Shown here: positions 53,603 to 62,380 of the stretch, piece by piece
How the letters are laid out: every line of letters starts with the position of its first letter
How positions within the stretch are numbered: the first letter of the stretch is position 1
Origin: Agromyces albus
Lineage (GTDB): Bacteria > Actinomycetota > Actinomycetes > Actinomycetales > Microbacteriaceae
Assembly: GCF_030815405.1 (NCBI RefSeq)
Contig: NZ_JAUSWX010000001.1
Coordinates: forward strand, 372,001-436,000
Length of the DNA: 64,000 bases
Direction of reading: 5' to 3'
Program-made: the position numbers and the translations under genes
Notes under the pieces: generated by a model
The model's database searches: none
Told to the model about the DNA's origin: nothing
The model's input: only the letters and a program-made list of their open reading frames with translations

Positions 53603-56600
53603 TCAGGCCGGCGCCGCCCCCAGGTCACGCATCGGCTCGCCGGTCTTCGTGTTGGCCGGCTTCACCTTCCGCGTAGCGCCGTTCACGAGGACAGCGACAT
53701 TCCGCATGTCCGGCGCCCGATCGGCCACCACGTCGAAGGAGACGACCCGGCCGTCACGCCATTCGCAGCTCACCTTGTACCCACCGCGCGCCCGCAGCCC
53801 TGAGAACGAGCCGTTCGCGCCCCACTCCTCCGGGAGCGCCGGCAGCAGGTGGATCACACCGCCGTGACTCTGCAGCAGCATCTCGGAGATCGCTCCGGGG
53901 ATGCCGAAGTTGCCGTCGAGCTGGAACGGCGGGTGGTTGCAGAACAAGTTCGGCAGCGTGTTGAACCGGAGGAGGCCGCGCACCATGAACCGAGCACGCT
54001 CGGCGTCGCCGAGCCGCGCGAACAGCGCTGCGCGCCACGGCCACGTCCATGAACGGCGGCTGTCACCCGACACCGTGGCATCCGTGAACGGCACGCCCTC
54101 CTTCTCGCCGCATCGCGCCTTCAAGGAGACGAGTGCGGCGGCCTGGAACTCAGGGGTCGTCGACGTGATCTGCCTGCCCGGGTACACGGCGAAGAGGTGC
54201 GACGTGTGGCGGTGGAGGTCCGCGGGATCATCCCGATCGGACTGCCACTCCTGGAGCTGCCCCCAGCTGCCGATCTTGTTCGGCGCGAGGCGGGACTGCA
54301 GGTCGGCGATCGTCGCGCGGTACTCGGCGTCGATCTCGAGCACGTCGACGCAGTCGAGGTAGTTCTGGAACAGGTCCCAGATGATCTGCTGGTCGTGCAT
54401 CACGCCGTCTTCACGCGGCCCGTGCTCGGGCGACCAGCCGTCGGGTGCGACGAGGGTGCCGTCGGGGAGCTCCTTCAAGCGGTCCTGCCAGAACTCGCAG
54501 ATCTCCTTGATCACCGGATAGGCGACCTCGCGGAGATAGGCGCGGTCTTGCGTGAACGCCCAGTGCTCGTAGACGTGCTGCGCATACCAGGCGCTCGCGA
54601 CCGTGTTCCACTCCCACCCGTTGCCGCCGAAGGCGCTCTGCGAGGTGCGGGCGGTCCACCCTCGGGTGTCGGCGCCGAACGCGTTCCGCGTCGCCACCCG
54701 GCTCGGAATCGCCACCTGCTGGATGAACGCGATGAGCGCCTCGTGCGACTCGGGCAGGTCGGTCGTCTCCGCGGCCCAGTAGTTCATCTGCACGTTGATG
54801 TTCGTGTGGAAGTCGCTGCCCCATGCCGGCTGGTTGCTGTTGTTCCAGATGCCCTGCAGGTTCGCGGGCAGGCCGCCCGGACGCGACGAGCTCGCCAGCA
54901 GGTAGCGGCCGAAGTCGTACATCGCCTGCTCGAGGGTCGGGTCGGATTCGCCCGCGGCGTATCGCGCGAGGCGCCGGCTCGTGGGGAGCTTGAGCACCGA
55001 GGCATCCGTGTCGCCCCAGTGCACGGTGGCGCGTGACATGAGTGCCGACATCTGCGCGGCGTGCGTCTCGCGCAGGTCGTCGTAGGTGCGGGCCGCTGCC
55101 GCGTCGAGCGCGGCGTCGATGCCCGGCTGGGGATCGACGCCGCGCCATCCGTCGGCCGCGCTGAGTTTGTAGTCGGTACGTGCGTCGAGCAGCAAGGTCA
55201 GCGTCGACGCTCCCTCGACCCGCAGGGTCGCGCCGACCGTGCTCACCGCGCCGTCGGTGTCGGCGATGCGGATCGTCGCGGCGTGCTTCAGGCCGTTGCC
55301 CATCACGCCCTGGAACCCGATGCGGCCCGCGCCGGCGTCGACCGAGGTGGGTGAGTTCTCCTGCGCCGACGCGAGGGAGATCACGCCGGTGAGCCCGGTC
55401 GCGGCATCCGTCGTGAAACGCAACACCACGACGTCGGCGTCGCGGCTCGAGAACGCCTCGCGCAGCACGGTGCCCTCGCTCGTCGCGAAATGCGCGGAGT
55501 GCACCCCGATCGCCGTGTCGAGGGCCCGGCGGTAGCCGACGGCCGCACGCTGGCTCCGGGTGTCGAACCCGTTGCCCGTGAACGCGACCCCGGCGAGCCG
55601 CAGCGCGCCCGGCGCCGTGAACGTGAGGCGATACAGCGAGTAGGCGGTCGAGTTCGAGAACGCGAATGCTTTCGCCTCGCCGCGTCCGGTGAAGCTCACG
55701 CCTGATTTCGTGTCGAGCGGATGCCACGAGAGCCCGTCATTCGACGCCTCGAGCATCCAGTCACGGGGGTCGCGCTCGGGGGCATCCGCTGCGCTCGTGA
55801 GCACGTAGCCGGTGAGCGCCCGCTTCGAGCCGAGCTCGAGCTGCCACGCCGCTCCGGATCCGGCGTCAGCCACCGACCATGCGGTGGCCGGGTCGCCGTC
55901 GACGCTCTGCACGAGCCCTTCCTCGTGGCCGCTCGCGGAGGCGACGTAGACGATGCCGCCCTGGCCGAGCGTCACCCCGCCAAGGCTGATCTCGGCGACC
56001 TGGAAGTGGCTGACGCCCGACTTCGGCACGAAATCGATGCGGTAGAAGCGATAGGCCGTCGTGTTCGCGAACTCGAACGTCTTCGCCTGGAAGCGCCGCT
56101 CGAACGGAGCACCGGTGCGGGCGTCGAGGCTCGTCCAGGCGACGCCGTCGTCGGAGCCGTGCACCGTCCACTCCTGCGGGTCGCGCTGCGGCACGTCGTT
56201 CGCGCTCGTGAAGCTGTACGACGAGACGACCGCCGGTGCAGGCAGCTCCGCCTGCCAGAGCACGTGCGCCGGGGGAGCGATGATGCACCACTTCGTGTTC
56301 GGGCTGCCGTCGTAGGAGTTCTCGAGTCGCTCTGAGCCCGAGATCTGGTACGGACCGCCGGGCGAGGTGACGCTGGGCCGCTCACCGAAAGTGATCTTCA
56401 TCGTGCCGAAGTCGCGGTAGGAGCCGAAGCCCGTCATGCTCGTGTCGAAGACGTTGTCGGGTCGGCCCGCGAGCGCGTTGTCGTAGTTGTTGACCCCGCC
56501 CCAAAGGCTCTGTTCGTTGAACTGCACGACCTCCTCGAGCGGGTCGCCGAACAGCATCGCTCCGAGGCGCCCATTGCCGATCGGCAGTGCCTGGGTCTCC

Positions 56601-56809
56601 CAGTTCGTGGCGGGGGTGCCGTACCAGAGCGATTTCGGGGAGAGTTCGGGCAGGGCTGTCGCAGCGGCTGCCGCCGCGGCCGTTCCGGCCGCGTGCGACG
56701 TGAGCGCTGCCGCCGGGTGGGCCGTCACGGCGTGGGAGATGAGTGGGGCGATCGCGGCGAGTCCGCCGAGCTGGAGCGCGCGGCGCCGAGGGATTTCGCG
56801 GTCGAGCAT
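53603..56809 (-). CDS. Tat-exported GH95 alpha-L-fucosidase-like enzyme with two inserted discoidin domains
   Basis: The start is taken at the ATG at 56807-56809, behind GGAGG (an ATG 24 bases upstream is possible). The 1068-residue product begins with a Tat-type signal ([10 protein letters not shown]). The GH95 N-terminal domain begins [25 protein letters not shown]. At about 150-410 it is interrupted by two F5/8C-like domains, then resumes. The (alpha/alpha)6 part carries [10 protein letters not shown] (catalytic Asn pair) and [10 protein letters not shown] (acid Glu); [16 protein letters not shown] likely holds the Asp. GH95 enzymes are inverting alpha-L-fucosidases or alpha-L-galactosidases. 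It lacks the RCVAGK module of the GH43 enzymes. Confidence 0.88.
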   Translation of the reverse strand: MLDREIPRRRALQLGGLAAIAPLISHAVTAHPAAALTSHAAGTAAAAAAATALPELSPKSLWYGTPATNWETQALPIGNGRLGAMLFGDPLEEVVQFNEQSLWGGVNNYDNALAGRPDNVFDTSMTGFGSYRDFGTMKITFGERPSVTSPGGPYQISGSERLENSYDGSPNTKWCIIAPPAHVLWQAELPAPAVVSSYSFTSANDVPQRDPQEWTVHGSDDGVAWTSLDARTGAPFERRFQAKTFEFANTTAYRFYRIDFVPKSGVSHFQVAEISLGGVTLGQGGIVYVASASGHEEGLVQSVDGDPATAWSVADAGSGAAWQLELGSKRALTGYVLTSAADAPERDPRDWMLEASNDGLSWHPLDTKSGVSFTGRGEAKAFAFSNSTAYSLYRLTFTAPGALRLAGVAFTGNGFDTRSQRAAVGYRRALDTAIGVHSAHFATSEGTVLREAFSSRDADVVVLRFTTDAATGLTGVISLASAQENSPTSVDAGAGRIGFQGVMGNGLKHAATIRIADTDGAVSTVGATLRVEGASTLTLLLDARTDYKLSAADGWRGVDPQPGIDAALDAAAARTYDDLRETHAAQMSALMSRATVHWGDTDASVLKLPTSRRLARYAAGESDPTLEQAMYDFGRYLLASSSRPGGLPANLQGIWNNSNQPAWGSDFHTNINVQMNYWAAETTDLPESHEALIAFIQQVAIPSRVATRNAFGADTRGWTARTSQSAFGGNGWEWNTVASAWYAQHVYEHWAFTQDRAYLREVAYPVIKEICEFWQDRLKELPDGTLVAPDGWSPEHGPREDGVMHDQQIIWDLFQNYLDCVDVLEIDAEYRATIADLQSRLAPNKIGSWGQLQEWQSDRDDPADLHRHTSHLFAVYPGRQITSTTPEFQAAALVSLKARCGEKEGVPFTDATVSGDSRRSWTWPWRAALFARLGDAERARFMVRGLLRFNTLPNLFCNHPPFQLDGNFGIPGAISEMLLQSHGGVIHLLPALPEEWGANGSFSGLRARGGYKVSCEWRDGRVVSFDVVADRAPDMRNVAVLVNGATRKVKPANTKTGEPMRDLGAAPA

Positions 56810-57088
56810 GGGGGTGAACCTCCGGAGCGTCATTGGTCTGGTGTTTCATTCCGCGCCACCGCAGCAACACGGTCTCCAGGTGGCGAAACCCCATGCTGCC
56901 CGATTAAAGATCGGATGTATAGACCCTCGGACAGCGCTTGCCGGAAATCCACCTCGCCGCGCGGTTCAGGCGGGCAGCGGACCCGGGCTGCAGCGAGGGC
57001 GGGGTCGAGGTGAACGGATCGCGTCAAGCCATCGCATCCGCCGGAAGCCCTCGATACGCTGGGCGAGGACGCAACGAGAGGACATCGC

Positions 57089-57346
57089 ATGACGATCAAC
57101 GATGACGACATCACCCTCGAGCCGGGCTCTGAGGGGGAGGGCGTCGCCGATGGCGGCGCAAACCCCAGTGGCCACGATGGTGCCGCTGACGGATCGGCTG
57201 CTGAGGGCGAGGGTGTCGCCGACGGCGGCGCCAACCCGGGCGGCCACGATGGCGGCGCCGATGGATCCGCCGCTGAGGGAGAGGGCGCAGCCGACGGCGG
57301 CGCCAACCCCGAGGGCCACGACGGCGGCGCCGACGGTTCGGCGTAA
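57089..57346 (+). CDS. Gly/Asp-rich three-repeat peptide, possible modified-peptide precursor
   Basis: An 85-residue acidic product: a 14-residue leader (MTINDDDITLEPGS), then three tandem 24-residue units each containing ADGGANPxGHDG and ADGSA. It has no Cys, no aromatic residue, no signal peptide and no Lys or Arg. Each unit has exactly one His and one Asn. GAGAGGA precedes the ATG. The stop overlaps the next start as TAATG, so the JmjC oxygenase gene is read by coupling. Similar Gly/Asp repeat peptides are sometimes labelled BatC-like without function. The layout suggests a multi-core substrate for the neighbouring oxygenase; this is inference. Confidence 0.75.
   Translation: MTINDDDITLEPGSEGEGVADGGANPSGHDGAADGSAAEGEGVADGGANPGGHDGGADGSAAEGEGAADGGANPEGHDGGADGSA
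57131..57343 (+). repeat. Three 72-bp tandem repeats
   Basis: Units at 57131-57202, 57203-57274 and 57275-57343 (the last lacks one codon) encode the 24-residue repeats. Differences are a few residues (SGHDGA, GGHDGG, EGHDGG), so NP, GHD and ADGSA are fixed. Confidence 0.92.
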
Positions 57347-58581
57347 TGACCCGCTCGGAGCGCGGGCCGGAAGGTCGGCCCGCGCTCTCGCGCTGCATCC
57401 GGGTGTCGGCTGACGAGTTCGCCGAACGGTTCTGGGGCCATGAGCCGCTTCTCTCGACGGCCGACGAACTGGCCTACGGCTTCGACGACCTCTTCTCAGC
57501 CGCGGCGGTCGACGAGCTCATCACCCGGCGCGGCGTGCGCACCCCGTTCATCCGTATGGCTCACGAGGGCACGGTGCTCGCGGCATCCGCCTACACCGCT
57601 TCAGGTGGTTTCGGCGCGGAGGTCGCCGACCAGGTCTCGAGCGACAAGGTGCTCGCCGAGTTCGCGGGCGGCGCGACCATCGTGCTGCAGGGACTGCACC
57701 GGCTCTGGCCGGCGATCATCGACTTCACGCGCGAACTCGTCGACGACCTCGGCCACCCTGCGCAGGTGAACGCCTACGTGACCCCGCCGTCGTCGCAGGG
57801 GTTCGACCCGCACTACGACACCCACGACGTCTTCGTGCTGCAGATCGCTGGCGAGAAGCACTGGCGCATCCACGCGCCGGTGATCGTCGATCCGCTGCGC
57901 TCGCAGCCGTGGGACGACCACCGCGCCGCCGTTGCTCGAGCGGCGACGCACGAACCGGTGATCGACGTCGTGCTGCGACCGGGCGATGCCCTCTACCTTC
58001 CGCGCGGATGGATCCACTCGGCGACCGCGCTCGGTGCGACATCCGTGCACCTGACCGTGGGCATGTCGGCCTACACGCGTGCCGACATCGTGGATGCACT
58101 CGTCGGACAGGTCGGCGACAACGCCGCGTTGCGCGCCTCGCTGCCGCTCGGCCTCGACCTGCGCGACGCCGAAGCTCTTGCGCCGATCGTCGAGCAGACC
58201 GTGCAGGCACTCATCGAGACGCTGCGGCACACGGATGCCTCGCGGCCGGCCGCCATCCTCGGCAGCCGCTTCGACGCCGCCACGCGTGCCGAGCCCGTCG
58301 CCCCGCTCGCGACGCTCGAGGCGCTCGCGACGCTCGACGCGTCGACCCCGGTGCGGTGGCGTGAGTCGCTTTCGGTGCGCGTCACGACGGTCGAGGATCG
58401 AGTGCGCATCGTGGCGCGCACGAAGACGTTGTCGCTGCCGGTCGAGGCCGAACAGGCCGTGCGCCGACTCGCCACGGGCGACGTCGTCACGGCGGGGGAG
58501 CTGCCCGGTCTCGACGCCGAGAGCGCCGTCGTGGTCGTGCGCCGGCTCGTGCGCGAGGGATTCGTGGTGGCGCCCGCGTGA
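57346..58581 (+). CDS. JmjC/cupin-4 2-oxoglutarate-dependent oxygenase (ROX-like)
   Basis: The 411-residue protein resembles ribosomal-oxygenase-type hydroxylases (YcfD, MINA53, NO66). The iron ligands are intact: HYDTHD (HxD, about 148-150) and PRGWIHSA (distal His), with VLQIAGEKHWRI and RPGDALYLPRG around them. A C-terminal winged-helix-like tail (RLATGDVVTAGELPG) matches the ROX layout. These enzymes hydroxylate His or Arg side chains in Gly-rich protein loops. It is coupled to the repeat peptide (TAATG) and to the next gene (GTGA), so the repeat peptide is a plausible substrate. Confidence 0.88.
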   Translation: MTRSERGPEGRPALSRCIRVSADEFAERFWGHEPLLSTADELAYGFDDLFSAAAVDELITRRGVRTPFIRMAHEGTVLAASAYTASGGFGAEVADQVSSDKVLAEFAGGATIVLQGLHRLWPAIIDFTRELVDDLGHPAQVNAYVTPPSSQGFDPHYDTHDVFVLQIAGEKHWRIHAPVIVDPLRSQPWDDHRAAVARAATHEPVIDVVLRPGDALYLPRGWIHSATALGATSVHLTVGMSAYTRADIVDALVGQVGDNAALRASLPLGLDLRDAEALAPIVEQTVQALIETLRHTDASRPAAILGSRFDAATRAEPVAPLATLEALATLDASTPVRWRESLSVRVTTVEDRVRIVARTKTLSLPVEAEQAVRRLATGDVVTAGELPGLDAESAVVVVRRLVREGFVVAPA

Positions 58582-59471
58582 CTCTCGTCGCCGAGCACTG
58601 GGCACCGTGCAGCGATCGCGCCCGCGAGCGGGACGATCCGCTGGTCGGCACGGGCTCGCGCGGACTGCGCTGGTTCCTCATCGAGGTCGCGGCGAGCTGG
58701 GGGCACAATGCCCTGCTCAACGAGCCGTTCGACCGCACGCTCGGACGCGCCCTCGTGCGGCGCATCGAAGGCGCCGGCATGCGGCCGCTCGCCATCCGTC
58801 GCACGGGCCGCCGGGAAGCTCCGTCGACGCAGCGGTGGGCGATCGTCGATTCGCGGCCGGGTCACGAGAGCGTGGTGTGGGGAGAGGTGACGGATGCCGC
58901 GGCGCTGCTCGACGTGCCGCTCGACGGGTCCACCGGCATCCCGTCGTCGCGTCCGCTCTATTGCGTCTGCACCCACGCCCGTCACGACCAGTGCTGCGCC
59001 GTGCGCGGGCGCCGCGTGGTCACCGCGCTCGCCGAGGCGCATCCCGAGGAGACGTGGGAGTGTTCGCACCTCGGCGGCGACCGGTTCGCCGGAACGATGG
59101 TGGTGTTCCCGCACGGGCTCTACTACGGCTACGCCGACGACGGCGATCCCGTGCGGATCGCTGACGCCTTCGAAGATGGACGCGTCGTGCCGGAGCGATA
59201 CCGCGGACGCAGCTCGCTGACGCATCCGGTGCAGGCTGCCCAGCACTATGCGCGTGAGGCGTTCGGCGACGACCGGATCGCGTCGTTCCCGCCGATTGCC
59301 GAGGAGGCGGCCGACGCCGGATGGCGCGTGCGCCTGGAGGGCGCCGACGGTGTCGTCGTCGTGGAGCTCGAAGAGGCCCCGTCCGAACCGCTGCTGTCGA
59401 CGTGCGCCGCGACCCGGTTCGTGCGCGTGCGGCAGTACGCGCTCCGCTCGATCAGCGTCGAGCGTTCGTAG
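58578..59471 (+). CDS. Sucrase/ferredoxin-like (thioredoxin-fold) protein
   Basis: The 297-residue product starts at GTG overlapping the previous stop by four bases. It matches the Suc_Fer-like family: N-terminal CSDRARERDDPLVGTG, then the iron-sulphur-type segment CVCTHARHDQCCAVRG (Cys cluster about 133-146) and ECSHLGGDRFAGTMVVFPHGLYYG. The thioredoxin-like fold with these Cys can bind a [2Fe-2S] cluster. In this operon it could feed electrons to, or act after, the oxygenase; the true role is unknown. It ends the three-gene unit. Confidence 0.85.
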   Translation: MTLVAEHWAPCSDRARERDDPLVGTGSRGLRWFLIEVAASWGHNALLNEPFDRTLGRALVRRIEGAGMRPLAIRRTGRREAPSTQRWAIVDSRPGHESVVWGEVTDAAALLDVPLDGSTGIPSSRPLYCVCTHARHDQCCAVRGRRVVTALAEAHPEETWECSHLGGDRFAGTMVVFPHGLYYGYADDGDPVRIADAFEDGRVVPERYRGRSSLTHPVQAAQHYAREAFGDDRIASFPPIAEEAADAGWRVRLEGADGVVVVELEEAPSEPLLSTCAATRFVRVRQYALRSISVERS

Positions 59472-59580
59472 GCGACGAGCATGCCACCCACGTTCTGGGG
59501 GTCCCTGCTGAGAGTGGGGGCGGCGTAGGTTCGCCCCTAGGGATCGCCGCTCGTCGGGTCGTCATGGGAACGGAGTCGCA

Positions 59581-59775
59581 ATGCTGGTACGAGGATCATC
59601 ACAGTCCGACTTCGCCGACGCGTTCGAGGACGTGATCCGCCAAGCCCCGCCTGCTGGCAATGTGCCGCGGACCTACGAGCTGAAGCGTTCCTGGGCCGAG
59701 CAGGGTGGATTCGTCGGCATCTTCTATTACGTCGACGTCGAGGTGATCGGCCAGGATGTCGAAGGGCAGGCCTGA
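59581..59775 (+). CDS. Small protein, possibly dodecin-like
   Basis: A 64-residue product with GGAG five bases before the ATG. The pattern helix (SDFADAFEDVIRQA), strand (RTYELKRSWAEQGG) and strand (GIFYYVDVEVIG) is similar in order and length to dodecins, small flavin-storage proteins. No sequence signature confirms this. It stands alone between the oxygenase unit and a hydrolase gene. Confidence 0.6.
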   Translation: MLVRGSSQSDFADAFEDVIRQAPPAGNVPRTYELKRSWAEQGGFVGIFYYVDVEVIGQDVEGQA

Positions 59776-59879
59776 CGCCGCCGCCATCGTTATCCGCCTT
59801 CGCCCTGTCGTCGACGATCGCCGAGGCATCCGCTGACCAATATGTCCATAGGCTGCGGACGCGCTGCCCGACGGGCAGA

Positions 59880-60689
59880 ATGGCCGACATGGTCGATGCC
59901 ATTTCCACCCTGACCGAGATGCCGGCGCCGCAGTACGTGATGTCGGCCGACGGGCGCCGCATCGCCACGTACCTGTGGGGCGAGGAGGATGCCCCGACGG
60001 TGCTGTGCGTGCACGGGTTCGCGTCGAGCTGCCGCGACAACTGGGTGAGCACGGGGTGGGTGCGCGACCTCACGCGCGCGGGCTTCCGGGTGCTCGGCGT
60101 CGACCAGCGCGGTCACGGGGCCAGCGACAAGCCGCACGAGGCATCCGCGTTCAGCATGGATGCCCTGGTCGACGACCTCGTCACGGTGCTCGACACCTAC
60201 CTGCTCGACACCGTGCAGTACGCCGGGTACTCGCTCGGCGCGCGGGTCGGCTGGCAGGTCGCGGTGCAGGTGCCCGACCGCATCGAGCGTGCGGTGCTCG
60301 GCGGCATCCCCGATGGGCGCCCGCTCGCGCGCCTGCAGATCGAGCAGGCCCGCGCCTACGCGGAGCACGGCACCCCGGTCGATGATCCCGTCACCCGCAA
60401 CTACGTCACCCTCGCCGAGCGGGTCGCGGGCAACGACATCCGTGCGCTCGTCGCGCTCGCCGGGGGCATGCGCATCGGCGACGCCGACCCAGATCCCGAG
60501 CATCCGCCGATGCAGCGCATCCTGTTCGCCACCGGCAGCAACGACGCGATCCTCGAGCGATCGAAGGGACTGGCGGATGCCACGCCGAACGGTGTGTTCG
60601 TCGAACTTCCCGATCGGCACCACTTCAACGCGCCGGGCTCGCGGGTCTTCCGGCAGGCCGCGGTGGAGTTCTTCAGCGAGCGGGGCTGA
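59880..60689 (+). CDS. Alpha/beta-fold hydrolase
   Basis: The 269-residue protein has VLCVHGFASSCRDNW (oxyanion), GVDQRGHGASDKP, nucleophile elbow YAGYSLGARVGW and the late DRHHFNAPG His, the standard Ser-Asp-His hydrolase pattern (epoxide-hydrolase or esterase-like). No signal peptide is present. It is convergent with qcrB, and the 3' ends overlap by 17 bases. The substrate is unknown. Confidence 0.87.
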   Translation: MADMVDAISTLTEMPAPQYVMSADGRRIATYLWGEEDAPTVLCVHGFASSCRDNWVSTGWVRDLTRAGFRVLGVDQRGHGASDKPHEASAFSMDALVDDLVTVLDTYLLDTVQYAGYSLGARVGWQVAVQVPDRIERAVLGGIPDGRPLARLQIEQARAYAEHGTPVDDPVTRNYVTLAERVAGNDIRALVALAGGMRIGDADPDPEHPPMQRILFATGSNDAILERSKGLADATPNGVFVELPDRHHFNAPGSRVFRQAAVEFFSERG

Positions 60690-62286
60690 CCTCGGGCGGC
60701 CGGTCTGGTTGCTCGAGCTGAGCTGCGACCGGGCGGGCGATCCGGTGTTCGAAGAAGAACCGTGAGAGTCGAACCTGCAACCGTCGCCCCGGCGTGAGCC
60801 TGCCGCGCGCGTCGGGGCGGAGGACCGCCGGCACCTGGTCGACGACGCCGACGAGCCGTTCCCGCTCGTCGTCGCTGACGGGCCGGTGCACCTCGATGTA
60901 CTCACCGCCCGGCAGGCGGACGATGCGGCCGGTCTCGAACCCGTGGAGCACGACCTCGCGGTCCTTCCGCTGCAGCCCGAGGCAGACCCGACGAGTGAGC
61001 TCGAACGCGATGACCGGCCCGAGAAGCACGCAGAGCTGCAGCGTCGCGATCACGCCCTCGATGGTCAGCGAGAAGGCGACGGCGACGAGGTCGGCGCTGC
61101 CAGCGAGCCACAGCACGCCGAAGAACACGAGCCCGGCCACGCCGATTCCGGTGCGCGTGGGCGTGTCACGAGGGCGGTCGAGCAAGTGGTGGTCGCGGTC
61201 GTCGTCGGCGATCCACTCCTCGAGGAAGGGATACACCGCCACGATCGCCAGCGCCAACGTGATGACGGCGAGGGGAACGAGCAGGGCGAGCGTCCACGTG
61301 CGGTCGAGCCAGACGAACTCCCATCCCGGCGGAACCAGCCGGAGGGCCCCGTCGAGGAAGCCCGTGTACCAGTCGGGCTGGCTTCCCGCCGAGGCATCCC
61401 CGGGCGACGACGGCCCGTAGAGCCAGATCGGGCTGATGGTCACGGTCGCGGAGATGAGCACGAGGATGCCGCTCACGAGGAGCCCGAGGCCCAGGCCCCG
61501 GCGCGCGGCGTTCGGCACGAGCGGCACACCCACGACGCGGGTATCGGTGCGGCCCGAACCCCGGAACTGCGGCGACCGCTGCCGGAACCAGACAACGGCT
61601 CGCACGACGAGGAGCACCAGCAGTGCGACTGAGACCGCGAGGTGCAGCGAGTAGAGGTTGGCGAGCACGTTCCCTGGGAATGCGCCGCCGAAGAGCAGCC
61701 GCGAGATGTCGGTGCCGATGAAGGGGATGCCGAGGGTGATCCCCTCGACGATCCGAAGACCCGTGCCCGACAGCATGTCGTCGGGGAGCGCGTAACCGCT
61801 CCAACCGGCGGCGAGCGCCGACACGAACACGAGGAACAGCAGCACCCAGGCAACGCGGCGCGGTCGTCGGAACCCGCCGGTGAAGTAGATGCTCAGCATC
61901 TGGAGGATCACGGATGCCGGGAGCAGCAGCGCCGCCCAGTGGTGCGCCTGTCGAACGAGGAGCCCGCCCGGCACGTCGAAGCTCACGAGCATCGTCGAGT
62001 CGAACGCCTTCGACACCTCGGCGCCGCGGAGCGGGGCATACGAGCCGTCATACGTCACGACGTCGTTCGATGGCGTGTAGAAGAACATGAGCACGAGGCC
62101 GGTGACGAACAGCACGAAAACGCACGCGGCGGTGACGACGCCGAACAGGTTGGTCCAGTGGTTCGGCACGGGCCGGCGGCGCAACTCCGCCCACAGCCGC
62201 GACGACCGTCGTCCGAACTCGGTCGCTGCCAGCCGCGCCGCGAGCCGATCGCTCATGCTGAGCCGCTGTTTCTGATCGACGCGCAT
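60673..62286 (-). CDS. Stand-alone cytochrome b (QcrB-like) lacking one haem ligand pair
   Basis: The start is the ATG at 62284-62286, five bases after AAGGAGG. The 537-residue protein aligns throughout with actinobacterial QcrB: PNHWTNLFG, YDGSYAPLRG, VRQAHHWAALL, YALPDDMLSGTGLR, GSQPDWY (the PEWY-like Qo motif), RKDREVVLHG. The first His of helix B (HHW) and helix D (LYSLHLA) are kept. The second His of each is absent (VILQM where relatives have IMVHL; no His in VLLVVRAVVW). No qcrA, qcrC or oxidase gene is adjacent. It is probably a paralogue with one b-haem and another partner. Confidence 0.9.
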   Translation of the reverse strand: MRVDQKQRLSMSDRLAARLAATEFGRRSSRLWAELRRRPVPNHWTNLFGVVTAACVFVLFVTGLVLMFFYTPSNDVVTYDGSYAPLRGAEVSKAFDSTMLVSFDVPGGLLVRQAHHWAALLLPASVILQMLSIYFTGGFRRPRRVAWVLLFLVFVSALAAGWSGYALPDDMLSGTGLRIVEGITLGIPFIGTDISRLLFGGAFPGNVLANLYSLHLAVSVALLVLLVVRAVVWFRQRSPQFRGSGRTDTRVVGVPLVPNAARRGLGLGLLVSGILVLISATVTISPIWLYGPSSPGDASAGSQPDWYTGFLDGALRLVPPGWEFVWLDRTWTLALLVPLAVITLALAIVAVYPFLEEWIADDDRDHHLLDRPRDTPTRTGIGVAGLVFFGVLWLAGSADLVAVAFSLTIEGVIATLQLCVLLGPVIAFELTRRVCLGLQRKDREVVLHGFETGRIVRLPGGEYIEVHRPVSDDERERLVGVVDQVPAVLRPDARGRLTPGRRLQVRLSRFFFEHRIARPVAAQLEQPDRPPEVSPAR

Positions 62287-62380
62287 CATTCCTCCTTGGG
62301 CCTTCACTCGTTAAGACACCGCAGACATCGGAAATGTGACATCCATTCCGGGACGGATGTCGGCGGACTACCGTGGAGAC

